Below are positions 1 to 6,731 of a stretch of 10,231 nucleotides of DNA, piece by piece. The notes below the pieces were generated by a model. The model searched no databases, had not been told where the DNA came from, and worked only from the letters and a program-made list of their open reading frames with translations. Every line of letters begins with the position of its first letter. Within the stretch, counting starts at the first letter, position 1. The translations under genes and the position numbers were made by a program. Origin of the DNA: Glaciecola sp047637355 (GTDB lineage Bacteria > Pseudomonadota > Gammaproteobacteria > Enterobacterales > Alteromonadaceae); assembly GCA_047637355.1 (NCBI GenBank), contig JBLIKA010000118.1:1-10231 (forward strand), given 5' to 3'.

Positions 1-1004
1 ACTTTGTCGGCATCTCGGTAATACATAATGCGATAATTACCGTCGGAGTGTGTCGCATGTTTAAGAAGCTCGCCATAAACGAATGTTTCTAGGACGTTGC
101 CGAATCGAGTTTTATCTTGTTGAATTTGGCCTGTTGTTAAATCAAGTAAAGTACTCAATAAACCTGAATCAATAAATTGTAGCTTTGGTGTTTTTACGAC
201 ACGACTGAGCCGATTACGAGACCAAACGTCTATGCGTTTTAGTAAGTACATTTGCTCAAAAATGCCGATATATCTGGATGTTGTCTTACCATCAAGGCCT
301 ATTTGACCGCCGAGTTTACTATAATTACACATTTGCCCAACAGTCTGGCATAGCGCACTTAGAAAACGAGGTAATTGATCAAGTTTGTCAATAGTCGCAA
401 TATCTCTAACATCCCGTTGAATAATAGCGTCAATGTATTGTTGTGACCATTTGGCTCGTCTTCGATATGATTCTCGTGTTACCGCTTCTGGATAGCCACC
501 TTTTAGAACACGATCAATAAGCTCATCCCCGACTGATATTTGCTCAGCCTGAAGAATGCGCCCGTTAAACGTGTTATCGATCCAATTAGTAGTTTGCAGT
601 ACTATTTCGCTTTGAGATAGAGGTAATAAAGACAAAGTTTCCATTCGTCCGGCTAGCGAATCAGCAACTTTTGGCATCGCCATTAAATTTGCAGAGCCTG
701 TAAGCAAGAATCGCCCTGGGCGTCTGTCTTCATCTACACTCCTTTTAATCGCTAATAGTAATTCCGGAGCACGTTGAATTTCATCAATAACGACTCTGTC
801 GATGTCTCTTATCATGCCTACCGGATCGTTTTTAGCGGAGAGAAGTGTTAACTGATCATCCAGTGTTATGTATTTTATCCCCTGCTCAACCGCTATTTGC
901 TTAACTAGAGTTGTTTTGCCAGCCTGACGTGGTCCTGCTAGTAAAGTAACGGGGGTATCTTGTTGTGCTTCGAGTAGACGAGGCTTGATAAGTCGGGAGT
1001 ACAT
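1..1004 (-). CDS. AAA_14/DUF4143-type ATP-binding protein, C-terminus cut by window edge
   Basis: I read 334 codons in one uninterrupted frame from ATG at 1004; the 3' end lies outside the window. Residues 24-31 are a Walker A loop (GPRQAGKT), residues 70-78 a Walker B segment (RVVIDEIQR), and residues 99-106 (FLLTGSAN) a sensor-like strand, the usual order in AAA_14 ATPases. Around residues 188-202 comes YIDAIIQRDVRDIA and near 274-282 LQFIDSGLL, both typical of the C-terminal DUF4143 region. The frame leaves the window at YYRDADKV, just before the acidic nuclease-like ending usual in this family, so perhaps 60-70 residues are missing. The start fits the family (the N-terminus begins MYSRLIKPRLL) and a stop codon lies just upstream in frame, but the ribosome site is weak. 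Members are cytosolic, sporadically distributed accessory genes of poorly known function; some resemble toxin-antitoxin or mobile-element ATPases. No partner gene is visible. The family is clear; the biological role is unknown. Confidence 0.88.
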   Translation of the reverse strand, partial: MYSRLIKPRLLEAQQDTPVTLLAGPRQAGKTTLVKQIAVEQGIKYITLDDQLTLLSAKNDPVGMIRDIDRVVIDEIQRAPELLLAIKRSVDEDRRPGRFLLTGSANLMAMPKVADSLAGRMETLSLLPLSQSEIVLQTTNWIDNTFNGRILQAEQISVGDELIDRVLKGGYPEAVTRESYRRRAKWSQQYIDAIIQRDVRDIATIDKLDQLPRFLSALCQTVGQMCNYSKLGGQIGLDGKTTSRYIGIFEQMYLLKRIDVWSRNRLSRVVKTPKLQFIDSGLLSTLLDLTTGQIQQDKTRFGNVLETFVYGELLKHATHSDGNYRIMYYRDADK

Positions 1005-1028
1005 ATCTATTTAATCCATAATAACATT

Positions 1029-1058
1029 TTACGTTAATTTAGGATTATGTTAGCGTAA
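1029..1058. repeat. Inverted repeat bracketing the -10 box (possible operator)
   Basis: TTACGTTAA (1029-1037) and TTAGCGTAA (1050-1058) are inverted copies with one mismatch in nine, separated by 12 bases. One arm covers the predicted transcription start and the other sits immediately upstream of the -10 hexamer of the ATPase promoter, a layout typical of a repressor site. No regulator gene is visible nearby, so the binding protein is unknown. Confidence 0.45.
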
Positions 1059-1072
1059 ATTACGGAATTCAA
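1044..1072 (-). promoter_or_regulatory. Sigma-70-type promoter of the ATPase gene
   Basis: On the minus strand TTGAAT (1067-1072) is followed after exactly 17 bases by CATAAT (1044-1049). These match 4 of 6 and 5 of 6 consensus positions. The expected start of transcription, near 1037, is about 33 bases ahead of the ATG at 1004. Predicted from sequence only. Confidence 0.6.
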
Positions 1073-1187
1073 CCACTTATATTTAGGAAGATTAATTGTT
1101 GAATTATGATAAAAATATGCTTGTTAACCAAAGTGATGAATGTAAAAAATAAACAACACATAAACTTGTGACTGACTTAAATCCATT

Positions 1188-1220
1188 AAAAAAGCCCTCA
1201 GACCATAAAATCTGAGAGCT
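1188..1220 (-). terminator. Rho-independent terminator of groESL
   Basis: Read on the minus strand, AGCTCTCAGA (1220-1211) pairs along all ten positions with TCTGAGGGCT (1202-1193), including one T-G wobble, across an eight-base loop. A run of six T (1193-1188) follows directly. It lies about 60 bases beyond the groEL stop codon and stops read-through toward the ATPase gene, which is transcribed in the same direction. Confidence 0.88.
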
Positions 1221-1280
1221 TAAAAGGTTTTACACTACAACGCTAGTTATCAGCGAGCTATGCTATGCAATCTAATGCAA

Positions 1281-2918
1281 TTACATCATGCCGCCCATAC
1301 CACCCATGCCGCCCATATCAGGCATTCCAGGGGCATCATCTTTAGGTGCTTCAGCAACCATTGCTTCGGTTGTGATCATCAAGCTAGCAATTGACGCTGC
1401 AAATTGTAATGCAGAGCGAGCTACTTTAGTTGGGTCAAGAATACCCATCTCTAGCATGTCGCCGTATGTGTCATTAGCAGCATTGTAACCGAAGTTACCT
1501 GTGCCGTTTTTAACTTCGTTAATAACAACAGAAGCTTCAGCACCTGCGTTCGTAGCGATTTGACGTAAAGGAGCTTCCATTGCGCGTAGTGCTAGTTTAA
1601 TGCCCAATGTTTGATCTTCGTTGTCACCAGTTAAGTCAGCTAATTTAGCTGCGGCACGAACCAAGGCAACACCACCACCAGGTACAACACCTTCTTCAAC
1701 TGCTGCGCGTGTTGCATGAAGTGCATCTTCAACACGTGACTTTTTCTCTTTCATTTCAACTTCAGTCGCTGCACCGACTTTGATTACTGCAACGCCGCCA
1801 GATAATTTAGCCAAACGTTCTTGTAGTTTCTCTTTGTCGTAGTCTGAAGACGAATCTTCAATTTGTGCACGAATCTGGCTACAACGACCTTGAATAGCCT
1901 CTAACTCGCCGGCACCATCAATGATTGTTGTGTTATCTTTTGTAATAACAACGCGTTTTGCTGTGCCTAAATCTTCAAGCTGAACTTTTTCAAGCTCTAA
2001 ACCGATTTCCTCAGAAATCACAGTTCCGCCAGTTAGTGTAGCGATATCTTGTAACATTGCTTTACGACGGTCACCGAAACCTGGTGCTTTAACTGCTGCA
2101 ATTTTAACAATACCGCGCATATTATTCACAACTAGTGTAGCTAGCGCTTCGCCTTCAACGTCTTCAGCAATAAGCAATAATGGCTTAGATGCCTTTGCTA
2201 CCGCCTCAAGTGTTGGTAATAACTCACGAATGTTAGTTACTTTTTTATCTACCAACAAAATGAACGGTGCATCTAGCTCTACCGTGCCATTCTCTTGGTT
2301 ATTCATGAAGTATGGAGAAAGGTAACCGCGATCGAACTGCATACCTTCAACAACATCTAATTCGTTATGCAGTGCTTGGCCTTCTTCAACCGTAATAACG
2401 CCTTCTTTGCCAACTTTGTCCATTGCTTCAGCAATGATCTGGCCAATAATTTCGTCAGAGTTAGCTGAAATAGTACCTACTTGTGCGATTGCTTTAGTAT
2501 CTGCACATTCTGTAGAAAGTTTCTTTAACTCTTCTACAGCAGCGATAACTGCTTTGTCGATTCCGCGCTTAAGATCCATTGGATTCATACCAGCAGCAAC
2601 AGACTTCAAACCTTCTACGACTATAGCTTGTGCTAAAACAGTTGCAGTAGTTGTACCGTCACCTGCTTCATCATTTGCTTTAGACGCAACTTCTTTTACC
2701 ATCTGTGCGCCCATATTCTCGAATCTATCTTCCAATTCGATTTCTTTAGCAACTGATACACCGTCTTTAGTGATCGTTGGAGAACCAAACGACTTCTCCA
2801 AGATTACGTTACGGCCTTTTGGACCAAGCGTTACTTTAACTGCGTTTGCTAGAATGTTTACGCCATTCAACATTTTATTGCGAGCATCAATACCAAAACG
2901 TACTTCTTTTGCTGCCAT
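1281..2918 (-). CDS. groEL: Chaperonin GroEL (Hsp60), 545 aa
   Basis: This is the large subunit of the cytosolic GroEL/GroES folding machine, which encloses non-native proteins in a double seven-membered ring and cycles ATP. Length (545 aa) and numbering match E. coli GroEL closely. The ATP-site residues are in place: D52 (KDGV), D87 in GDGTTTATVL and D398 in the signature SRVEDALHATRAAVEEG, followed by VVPGGGVAL. The C-terminus is the flexible methionine-glycine tail (GGMGGMGGMM). The start at 2918 is fixed by the MAAKEV N-terminus and a good ribosome site, AGAGGAAA (2932-2925), about six bases upstream. It is the second gene of the operon, 105 bases after groES, with no terminator or convincing promoter between, and ends at an intrinsic terminator. 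Nothing looks truncated or odd. Long open frames on the opposite strand are coding shadows. Confidence 0.99.
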   Translation of the reverse strand: MAAKEVRFGIDARNKMLNGVNILANAVKVTLGPKGRNVILEKSFGSPTITKDGVSVAKEIELEDRFENMGAQMVKEVASKANDEAGDGTTTATVLAQAIVVEGLKSVAAGMNPMDLKRGIDKAVIAAVEELKKLSTECADTKAIAQVGTISANSDEIIGQIIAEAMDKVGKEGVITVEEGQALHNELDVVEGMQFDRGYLSPYFMNNQENGTVELDAPFILLVDKKVTNIRELLPTLEAVAKASKPLLLIAEDVEGEALATLVVNNMRGIVKIAAVKAPGFGDRRKAMLQDIATLTGGTVISEEIGLELEKVQLEDLGTAKRVVITKDNTTIIDGAGELEAIQGRCSQIRAQIEDSSSDYDKEKLQERLAKLSGGVAVIKVGAATEVEMKEKKSRVEDALHATRAAVEEGVVPGGGVALVRAAAKLADLTGDNEDQTLGIKLALRAMEAPLRQIATNAGAEASVVINEVKNGTGNFGYNAANDTYGDMLEMGILDPTKVARSALQFAASIASLMITTEAMVAEAPKDDAPGMPDMGGMGGMGGMM

Positions 2919-3023
2919 GATTAATTTCCTCTAAATTTATTGCTATCTACTTTTCGTTTTCTTGGGAATAAAACTCATAAAACAAAAAGTTCGAATTAAA
3001 CGTTAATAATTGAAACGATGTTG

Positions 3024-3314
3024 TTACTCAACAATCGCTAAGATGTCGTTTTCGCTAAGGATAAGTACTTCTTCGCCATCTAACTTTTCAGTTTTTACGC
3101 CGTAGCCGTCACTAAAGATGATCATGTCACCCACTTTTACGTCTAAGGCTTTAACGTCACCGTTTTCTAGAACGCGACCCTTGCCCACTGCAATAACTTT
3201 GCCGCGAGTCGACTTTTCAGCAGCGGAGCCCGTTAATACGATGCCACCAGCTGATTTACTTTCTTGCTCTTCGCGTTTAATGATCACGCGGTCGTGTAAA
3301 GGACGAATTGCCAT
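3024..3314 (-). CDS. groES: Co-chaperonin GroES (Hsp10), 96 aa
   Basis: GroES is the seven-membered lid that caps GroEL and closes the folding chamber. The sequence runs MAIRPLHDRVIIK at the N-terminus, then the mobile loop around residues 17-34 with the GroEL-contacting tripeptide in GGIVL, the barrel segment VGDMIIFSDGYG, and the ending ILAIVE. An upstream in-frame ATG at 3338 would add eight residues (MEFSGDLK), but I chose 3314. That ATG gives the conserved MAIRPLHDRV start and has TGGAG (3327-3323) at good spacing, whereas in the longer reading the ribosome site would lie inside the coding region. It is the first gene of the groES-groEL operon and is governed by the heat-shock promoter at 3432-3464. 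Confidence 0.98.
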   Translation of the reverse strand: MAIRPLHDRVIIKREEQESKSAGGIVLTGSAAEKSTRGKVIAVGKGRVLENGDVKALDVKVGDMIIFSDGYGVKTEKLDGEEVLILSENDILAIVE

Positions 3315-3360
3315 TTTCAAATCTCCAGAAAATTCCAATATAATTGGTTTAAGTTAAAAC

Positions 3361-3415
3361 AGCTGACTATCACAAAATGATCAGCTACGATTTTGTATTA
3401 GTCTTACAACTAATA
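3361..3415 (-). other. Two hairpins in the groESL 5' leader
   Basis: The predicted leader runs from about 3425 to 3315. It contains a seven-base-pair hairpin (TATTAGT at 3396-3402 pairing with ACTAATA at 3409-3415, six-base loop) and, closer to groES, AGCTGA (3361-3366) pairing with TCAGCT (3381-3386). The second can extend inward by TCA/TGA pairs across a small bulge. Neither is followed by a T-run, so they are not terminators. They may stabilise the mRNA or modulate translation; this is inference. Confidence 0.4.
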
Positions 3416-3431
3416 AAATTTGGATTGCGTC

Positions 3432-3464
3432 TAAAATGGGGTTGCACCGACATAACACAAGGGG
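3432..3464 (-). promoter_or_regulatory. Sigma-32 heat-shock promoter of groESL
   Basis: On the minus strand CCCCTTGTGT (3464-3455) is followed by CCCCATTTTA (3441-3432), with 13 bases between CTTGTGT and CCCCAT. This closely matches the known RpoH consensus (CCCTTGAA at -35, CCCCATTTA at -10, spacing 13-17). The -10 element is complete. A weaker sigma-70 reading (TTGTGT, 17 bases, ATTTTA) overlaps it and could supply basal expression. The promoter begins only 17 bases beyond the fxsA stop codon. Confidence 0.85.
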
Positions 3465-3480
3465 CTGATATAAAATAATA

Positions 3481-4095
3481 TCAATTTGGACGATTTTTTT
3501 CTTTATTCTCATCTAAATCGCTTTTGCTTTTCTCGTCAAGTGGTGGAACGTAGTCAGACTTGCCCTCTTCTTTACAACTGATAAAAGGAATATCTGCGCT
3601 TGTTTTGCCCGTATTATTAGTCATATCTTCATAGTCAGCATCGAAGACACCACCTTGTTCATTATACTGCTCAGAGTTTGCGGAAGCTGAGTCATTAGGC
3701 CCTTGATGATGAAATGCAAAACCACCTTGTACTTTTCCTGATTTCAAAAACGATGTTACTAACGCCGCAGCGATAGGAGTTCTAGTAAATGGGATGGTAA
3801 ACAGTAGGCCGACCAGATCGGTAATAAAACCCGGCGTAACCAACAACACGCCAGCCACCAGTAACAATAAGCCTTCGCTTAATTCTTTACCCGGCATTTG
3901 ACCTTGCGCCATCTTTAATTGCACATCACGCAAAGTATTTGCACCCTCCCTGCGCACAAAATAAGCACCAAAAAATGCAGTAATAAGCACGATTGCAAAC
4001 GTATTCCAACCACCAATATTATCGCTCACGTTGATTAGCAACATGATTTCAAGAATAGGCAGTATTGCGAAAAGTATAAATAAGCGACCAAACAT
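3481..4095 (-). CDS. fxsA: FxsA-family inner-membrane protein, 204 aa
   Basis: FxsA is a small cytoplasmic-membrane protein; in E. coli its overproduction relieves exclusion of phage T7 by the F plasmid, and its normal role is unresolved. The family pattern is clear: MFGRLFILFAILPILEIMLL starts the first membrane segment (about 4-23), a second spans about 31-48, then comes VRREGANTLRDVQLKMAQGQ, and residues 76-104 form a long hydrophobic stretch with the conserved VTPGFITDLVG. Beyond about residue 120 the protein is hydrophilic, low in complexity and rich in D, E, K, N and S. The total of 204 aa is longer than E. coli FxsA (about 158), the excess lying in this tail. The start at 4095 has GGGAG (4105-4101) five bases upstream. 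It lies just upstream of groES in the same direction and divergent from dsbD. No terminator separates it from groES, so some read-through into groESL is possible. Confidence 0.93.
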   Translation of the reverse strand: MFGRLFILFAILPILEIMLLINVSDNIGGWNTFAIVLITAFFGAYFVRREGANTLRDVQLKMAQGQMPGKELSEGLLLLVAGVLLVTPGFITDLVGLLFTIPFTRTPIAAALVTSFLKSGKVQGGFAFHHQGPNDSASANSEQYNEQGGVFDADYEDMTNNTGKTSADIPFISCKEEGKSDYVPPLDEKSKSDLDENKEKNRPN

Positions 4096-4148
4096 GCCGT
4101 CTCCCGATATCTTAAGTGTCTGTTAATAAACTTCTTGTAGTGTAACTA

Positions 4149-4175
4149 TGTTTGGGCTATCAACATTATTTCAAG
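4149..4175 (-). promoter_or_regulatory. Candidate fxsA promoter
   Basis: On the minus strand CTTGAAA (4175-4169), preceded by CC, is a perfect heat-shock -35 element. Downstream, GCCCAAACA (4157-4149) matches only 5 of 9 positions of the RpoH -10 and the spacing is short by about two bases. The same bases also read as sigma-70 TTGAAA, 18 bases, CATAGT. One of these is probably the fxsA promoter, about 50 bases before the ATG; which sigma factor uses it cannot be decided by eye. Confidence 0.4.
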
Positions 4176-4208
4176 GGTAGCTCTGAGCATGCCTGTGCCC
4201 GCATATTC

Positions 4209-4247
4209 ACTCATCTTTATGACCTTTGGGACGTTATAAAGATGAGT
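4209..4247. repeat. 15-bp inverted repeat between fxsA and dsbD
   Basis: ACTCATCTTTATGAC (4209-4223) and GTTATAAAGATGAGT (4233-4247) pair along their full length (14 Watson-Crick pairs and one G-T), with a nine-base loop. No T-run follows on either strand, so it is not an ordinary terminator. It lies upstream of both divergent genes and overlaps no coding sequence. It could be a regulatory site, an RNA hairpin in the dsbD leader, or a remnant of a small repeat element. Confidence 0.7.
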
Positions 4248-4433
4248 TATAAGGCACATACAATTTTATTCGCGACCTAAACAGAGTATAAAATAAGATA
4301 AATTAGGTTCGCAAAATAATTCAAAAATAGTCAAACGTATACGAAAGAAGACAAGGTTACAGCAGGTCTTGTTGCATGCAATGACCATAACAATACATAC
4401 TGCACTCAAATGGATAAGAGGTTATAAATTTTT

Positions 4434-6731
4434 ATGAAGTTTTTTCAACAATTCAAAATGTCACTAAGATCGTGGACACTAGTCGCTATGGCGGCCGTTA
4501 TAGCTTATCCGCAAGTATGCCAAGCACAAATTGATGTATCACCTCAAACGCTATTCCAAGATACACATACCTTCCTTACGGTGGACAACGCCTTTGCAAT
4601 GGACTTTGAACAATCAGGCAATCAATTAATTGTAAAGTGGAATGTTGCAGAAGGTTATTATCTGTACAAGAAGCAATTTAGTATTGAAGCTGATGGCGCG
4701 CTCCTAGGCCAACCTATTTATCCAGAATCAACCGAAATTGAAGACGAATACTTTGGATTATCTGAAGTGTTTAACCAAGACATTGAAGTAATTTATCCCA
4801 TTATCAAAGCAAATCAAGACGCTGTCATTAAAGTGAGATTTCAAGGTTGTGCTCAAGCCGGCCTTTGTTATCCACCAAAGCAAAATGATATTTACCTCAA
4901 CGCAGTGGCGATCGGTGAGAGCCAAGCTAATCTGTTTTCTGATGGGACCAAAAGCAATAAATCTGTCGAAAGTGATTCACTGCAAGGCTTATTTGATGAG
5001 CAACCTACTTTCTTAAAAGTAGAAGAGGCATTTGGCTTTTCGTTTGAGCAAGTCGACGGAAAACTGATTGTTAATTGGGACATTGAAGACGGCTATTACT
5101 TATACAAGAAACAATTTAAAACAGTGGTTAAAAACGCTGAATTAACTGAACCAATTTACCCGAAATCTACTCAAATTGAAGACGAGTTTTTTGGTGTCTC
5201 AGATGTCTTTTTTGACGATATGGTAGTTGAATATGAAATTATTTATGCGGATCAGGACGCTGTAGTTAAATTGCGTTATCAAGGTTGTGCAACGGCAGGC
5301 TTATGTTATCCGCCCACAACTAAAGTGATTTATTTAAATGCCGTAGGAGAAGCCTCAATGGCATCTTCTGAGTCGGGTAGTTCGAGCGCCAGTAGCGATT
5401 CAGAGCAATTCAAACTAGCGGACCGTCTGCTCTCAAACGAAAGCTTGTTAATCACACTAAGTCTATTCGTTTTACTCGGCTTAGGACTCGCATTTACGCC
5501 TTGTGTATTCCCAATGTATCCTATCCTGTCGAGCATTATCGTAGGTGCAGGTAAAGAAAAACTAACGACATCCAGAGCCTTTTTCCTTTCGTTTGTGTAT
5601 GTTCAAGGTATGGCAATAACCTATTCATTGTTGGGTTTAGTTGTCGCGTCTGCTGGCGTGCAGTTTCAAGCAGCACTGCAGTCCCCAGTTATTTTAATTG
5701 CCTTTATTGTCTTATTTGTCGCACTGGCTATCGCCATGTTCGGCGGATATGAGATTCAATTGCCATCAAAATGGCAAGAGAAACTCAATGGCGTAAGTAA
5801 TAGTCAAAAAGCAGGTAACCCTATTGGCGTATTTATTATGGGTGTTATCTCAGGTTTAGTGGCCTCTCCTTGCACCACAGCGCCACTGACGGCGATTCTA
5901 TTGGTCATTGCACAAAGCGGTGACCTCACGCTCGGCTTCACCGCTCTTTACGCATTAAGCATCGGTATGGGCATTCCTCTTATCTTGTTTGGTATGACTG
6001 GCGGCAGATTGCTACCCAAAGCGGGTCAATGGATGAATGTGGTGAAAGTCAGTTTTGGTTTCATGATGCTCAGCGTTGCGATCTTATTTGCAGAACGTTT
6101 TATTGTTGCAGATTGGACAATGTTACTTTGGGTCGTTTTAGGTTTAGCCCTGTTTAGTTATTGGTTTGTGGTCAATCAGGACACTAAAACAACGTTCCTA
6201 AAAGGTGTTCGTACCCTGCTGATTATGCTTGGTTTAGTCATATCGATTATTGTCGGCATTAGCAGCACGGCCAAACTTGGCTGGCATAGTTTGGCTTTAA
6301 CCTCTCCGAACGCGTCGTCGAACATTTCATCGTCGACAACGCAAGGTGAGCTGAACGAGAAAGGCCACCCTGAGTTCATGGTCGTTAAAAATCTAGAGGA
6401 CCTTTACGCGAAAGTCGGGGCAGCCAGTGCTGCAGGAAAATCTGTGATGGTCGATTTATATGCTGATTGGTGCGTAGCCTGCAAGGAGTTTGAAACTCGT
6501 ACATTTCCAGACCCAAGAGTTATTAAAGCCCTAGAAAATACCGTATGGATGCAAATTGATCTTACCGACAACACACCACAAGGACTCGAATTTCAAGAAC
6601 AATTTAATATTACCGGGTTGCCGACCATATTGTTCTTTGACAAAAATGGCTACGAAGTTCCTAGGGCGCGCGTTACTGGTTTCATGAAAGCAGAACCTTT
6701 TGCTAAGCATGTAGAAAAATCTCTTAACTGA
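4434..6731 (+). CDS. dsbD: Thiol:disulfide interchange protein DsbD with duplicated N-terminal domain, 765 aa
   Basis: DsbD passes electrons from cytosolic thioredoxin across the inner membrane to periplasmic partners such as DsbC, DsbG and CcmG/DsbE. Residues 1-31 form a signal peptide ending CQA. Two nDsbD domains follow: about 46-158 with C139/C145 (QGCAQAGLCYPP) and 192-304 with C285/C291 (QGCATAGLCYPP). A serine-rich linker (308-325) leads to the membrane domain, about 335-612, eight predicted helices, with redox C357 in FTPCVFPMYP and C480 in ASPCTTAPL. The C-terminal thioredoxin domain, about 645-765, carries C680/C683 in YADWCVACKEF. E. coli DsbD has one nDsbD domain and is about 565 aa, so the extra 200 residues here are largely the second copy. 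The start at 4434 has a stop codon just upstream in frame; its AGAGG is rather far (12 bases). The gene stands alone, divergent from fxsA, and its last bases overlap the decayed GGDEF remnant. Confidence 0.97.
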   Translation: MKFFQQFKMSLRSWTLVAMAAVIAYPQVCQAQIDVSPQTLFQDTHTFLTVDNAFAMDFEQSGNQLIVKWNVAEGYYLYKKQFSIEADGALLGQPIYPESTEIEDEYFGLSEVFNQDIEVIYPIIKANQDAVIKVRFQGCAQAGLCYPPKQNDIYLNAVAIGESQANLFSDGTKSNKSVESDSLQGLFDEQPTFLKVEEAFGFSFEQVDGKLIVNWDIEDGYYLYKKQFKTVVKNAELTEPIYPKSTQIEDEFFGVSDVFFDDMVVEYEIIYADQDAVVKLRYQGCATAGLCYPPTTKVIYLNAVGEASMASSESGSSSASSDSEQFKLADRLLSNESLLITLSLFVLLGLGLAFTPCVFPMYPILSSIIVGAGKEKLTTSRAFFLSFVYVQGMAITYSLLGLVVASAGVQFQAALQSPVILIAFIVLFVALAIAMFGGYEIQLPSKWQEKLNGVSNSQKAGNPIGVFIMGVISGLVASPCTTAPLTAILLVIAQSGDLTLGFTALYALSIGMGIPLILFGMTGGRLLPKAGQWMNVVKVSFGFMMLSVAILFAERFIVADWTMLLWVVLGLALFSYWFVVNQDTKTTFLKGVRTLLIMLGLVISIIVGISSTAKLGWHSLALTSPNASSNISSSTTQGELNEKGHPEFMVVKNLEDLYAKVGAASAAGKSVMVDLYADWCVACKEFETRTFPDPRVIKALENTVWMQIDLTDNTPQGLEFQEQFNITGLPTILFFDKNGYEVPRARVTGFMKAEPFAKHVEKSLN
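4569..5345 (+). repeat. Tandem in-frame duplication of the nDsbD domain coding region
   Basis: The stretch 4569-4907 (residues 46-158) is repeated at 5007-5345 (residues 192-304) with a period of 146 codons (438 bases). The proteins align over 113 positions without gaps, and I count 68 identities by hand, about 60%. Shared blocks include GYYLYKKQF, QDAV and the CYPP cysteine segment. Synonymous positions differ widely, so the duplication is old and both copies have been kept by selection. Confidence 0.92.

Larger units (their letters stand above)
4096..4433. other. Divergent fxsA-dsbD intergenic region
   Basis: These 338 bases hold no gene I can support. They contain the candidate fxsA promoter (4149-4175), a 15-bp inverted repeat (4209-4247) and a ten-base perfect palindrome TTGCATGCAA (4372-4381). 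Possible -10 boxes for dsbD are TACAAT (4259-4264), TATAAA (4287-4292) and CATACT (4396-4401, 18 bases after TTGCAT), none paired with a strong -35. In several related genomes a cutA gene sits beside fxsA and dsbD; I see no trace of one here. Confidence 0.6.

Noticed and set aside
2407..2934. A 175-codon open frame on the plus strand across groEL
   Set aside because: It lies wholly antisense to the conserved groEL coding region apart from its last few codons, has composition expected of a reverse-strand shadow and no family resemblance.
4434..4530. DsbD as a lipoprotein anchored at Cys29
   Set aside because: The bases before Cys29 encode AYPQV, which is not a lipobox; a signal peptidase I cut after CQA fits better.
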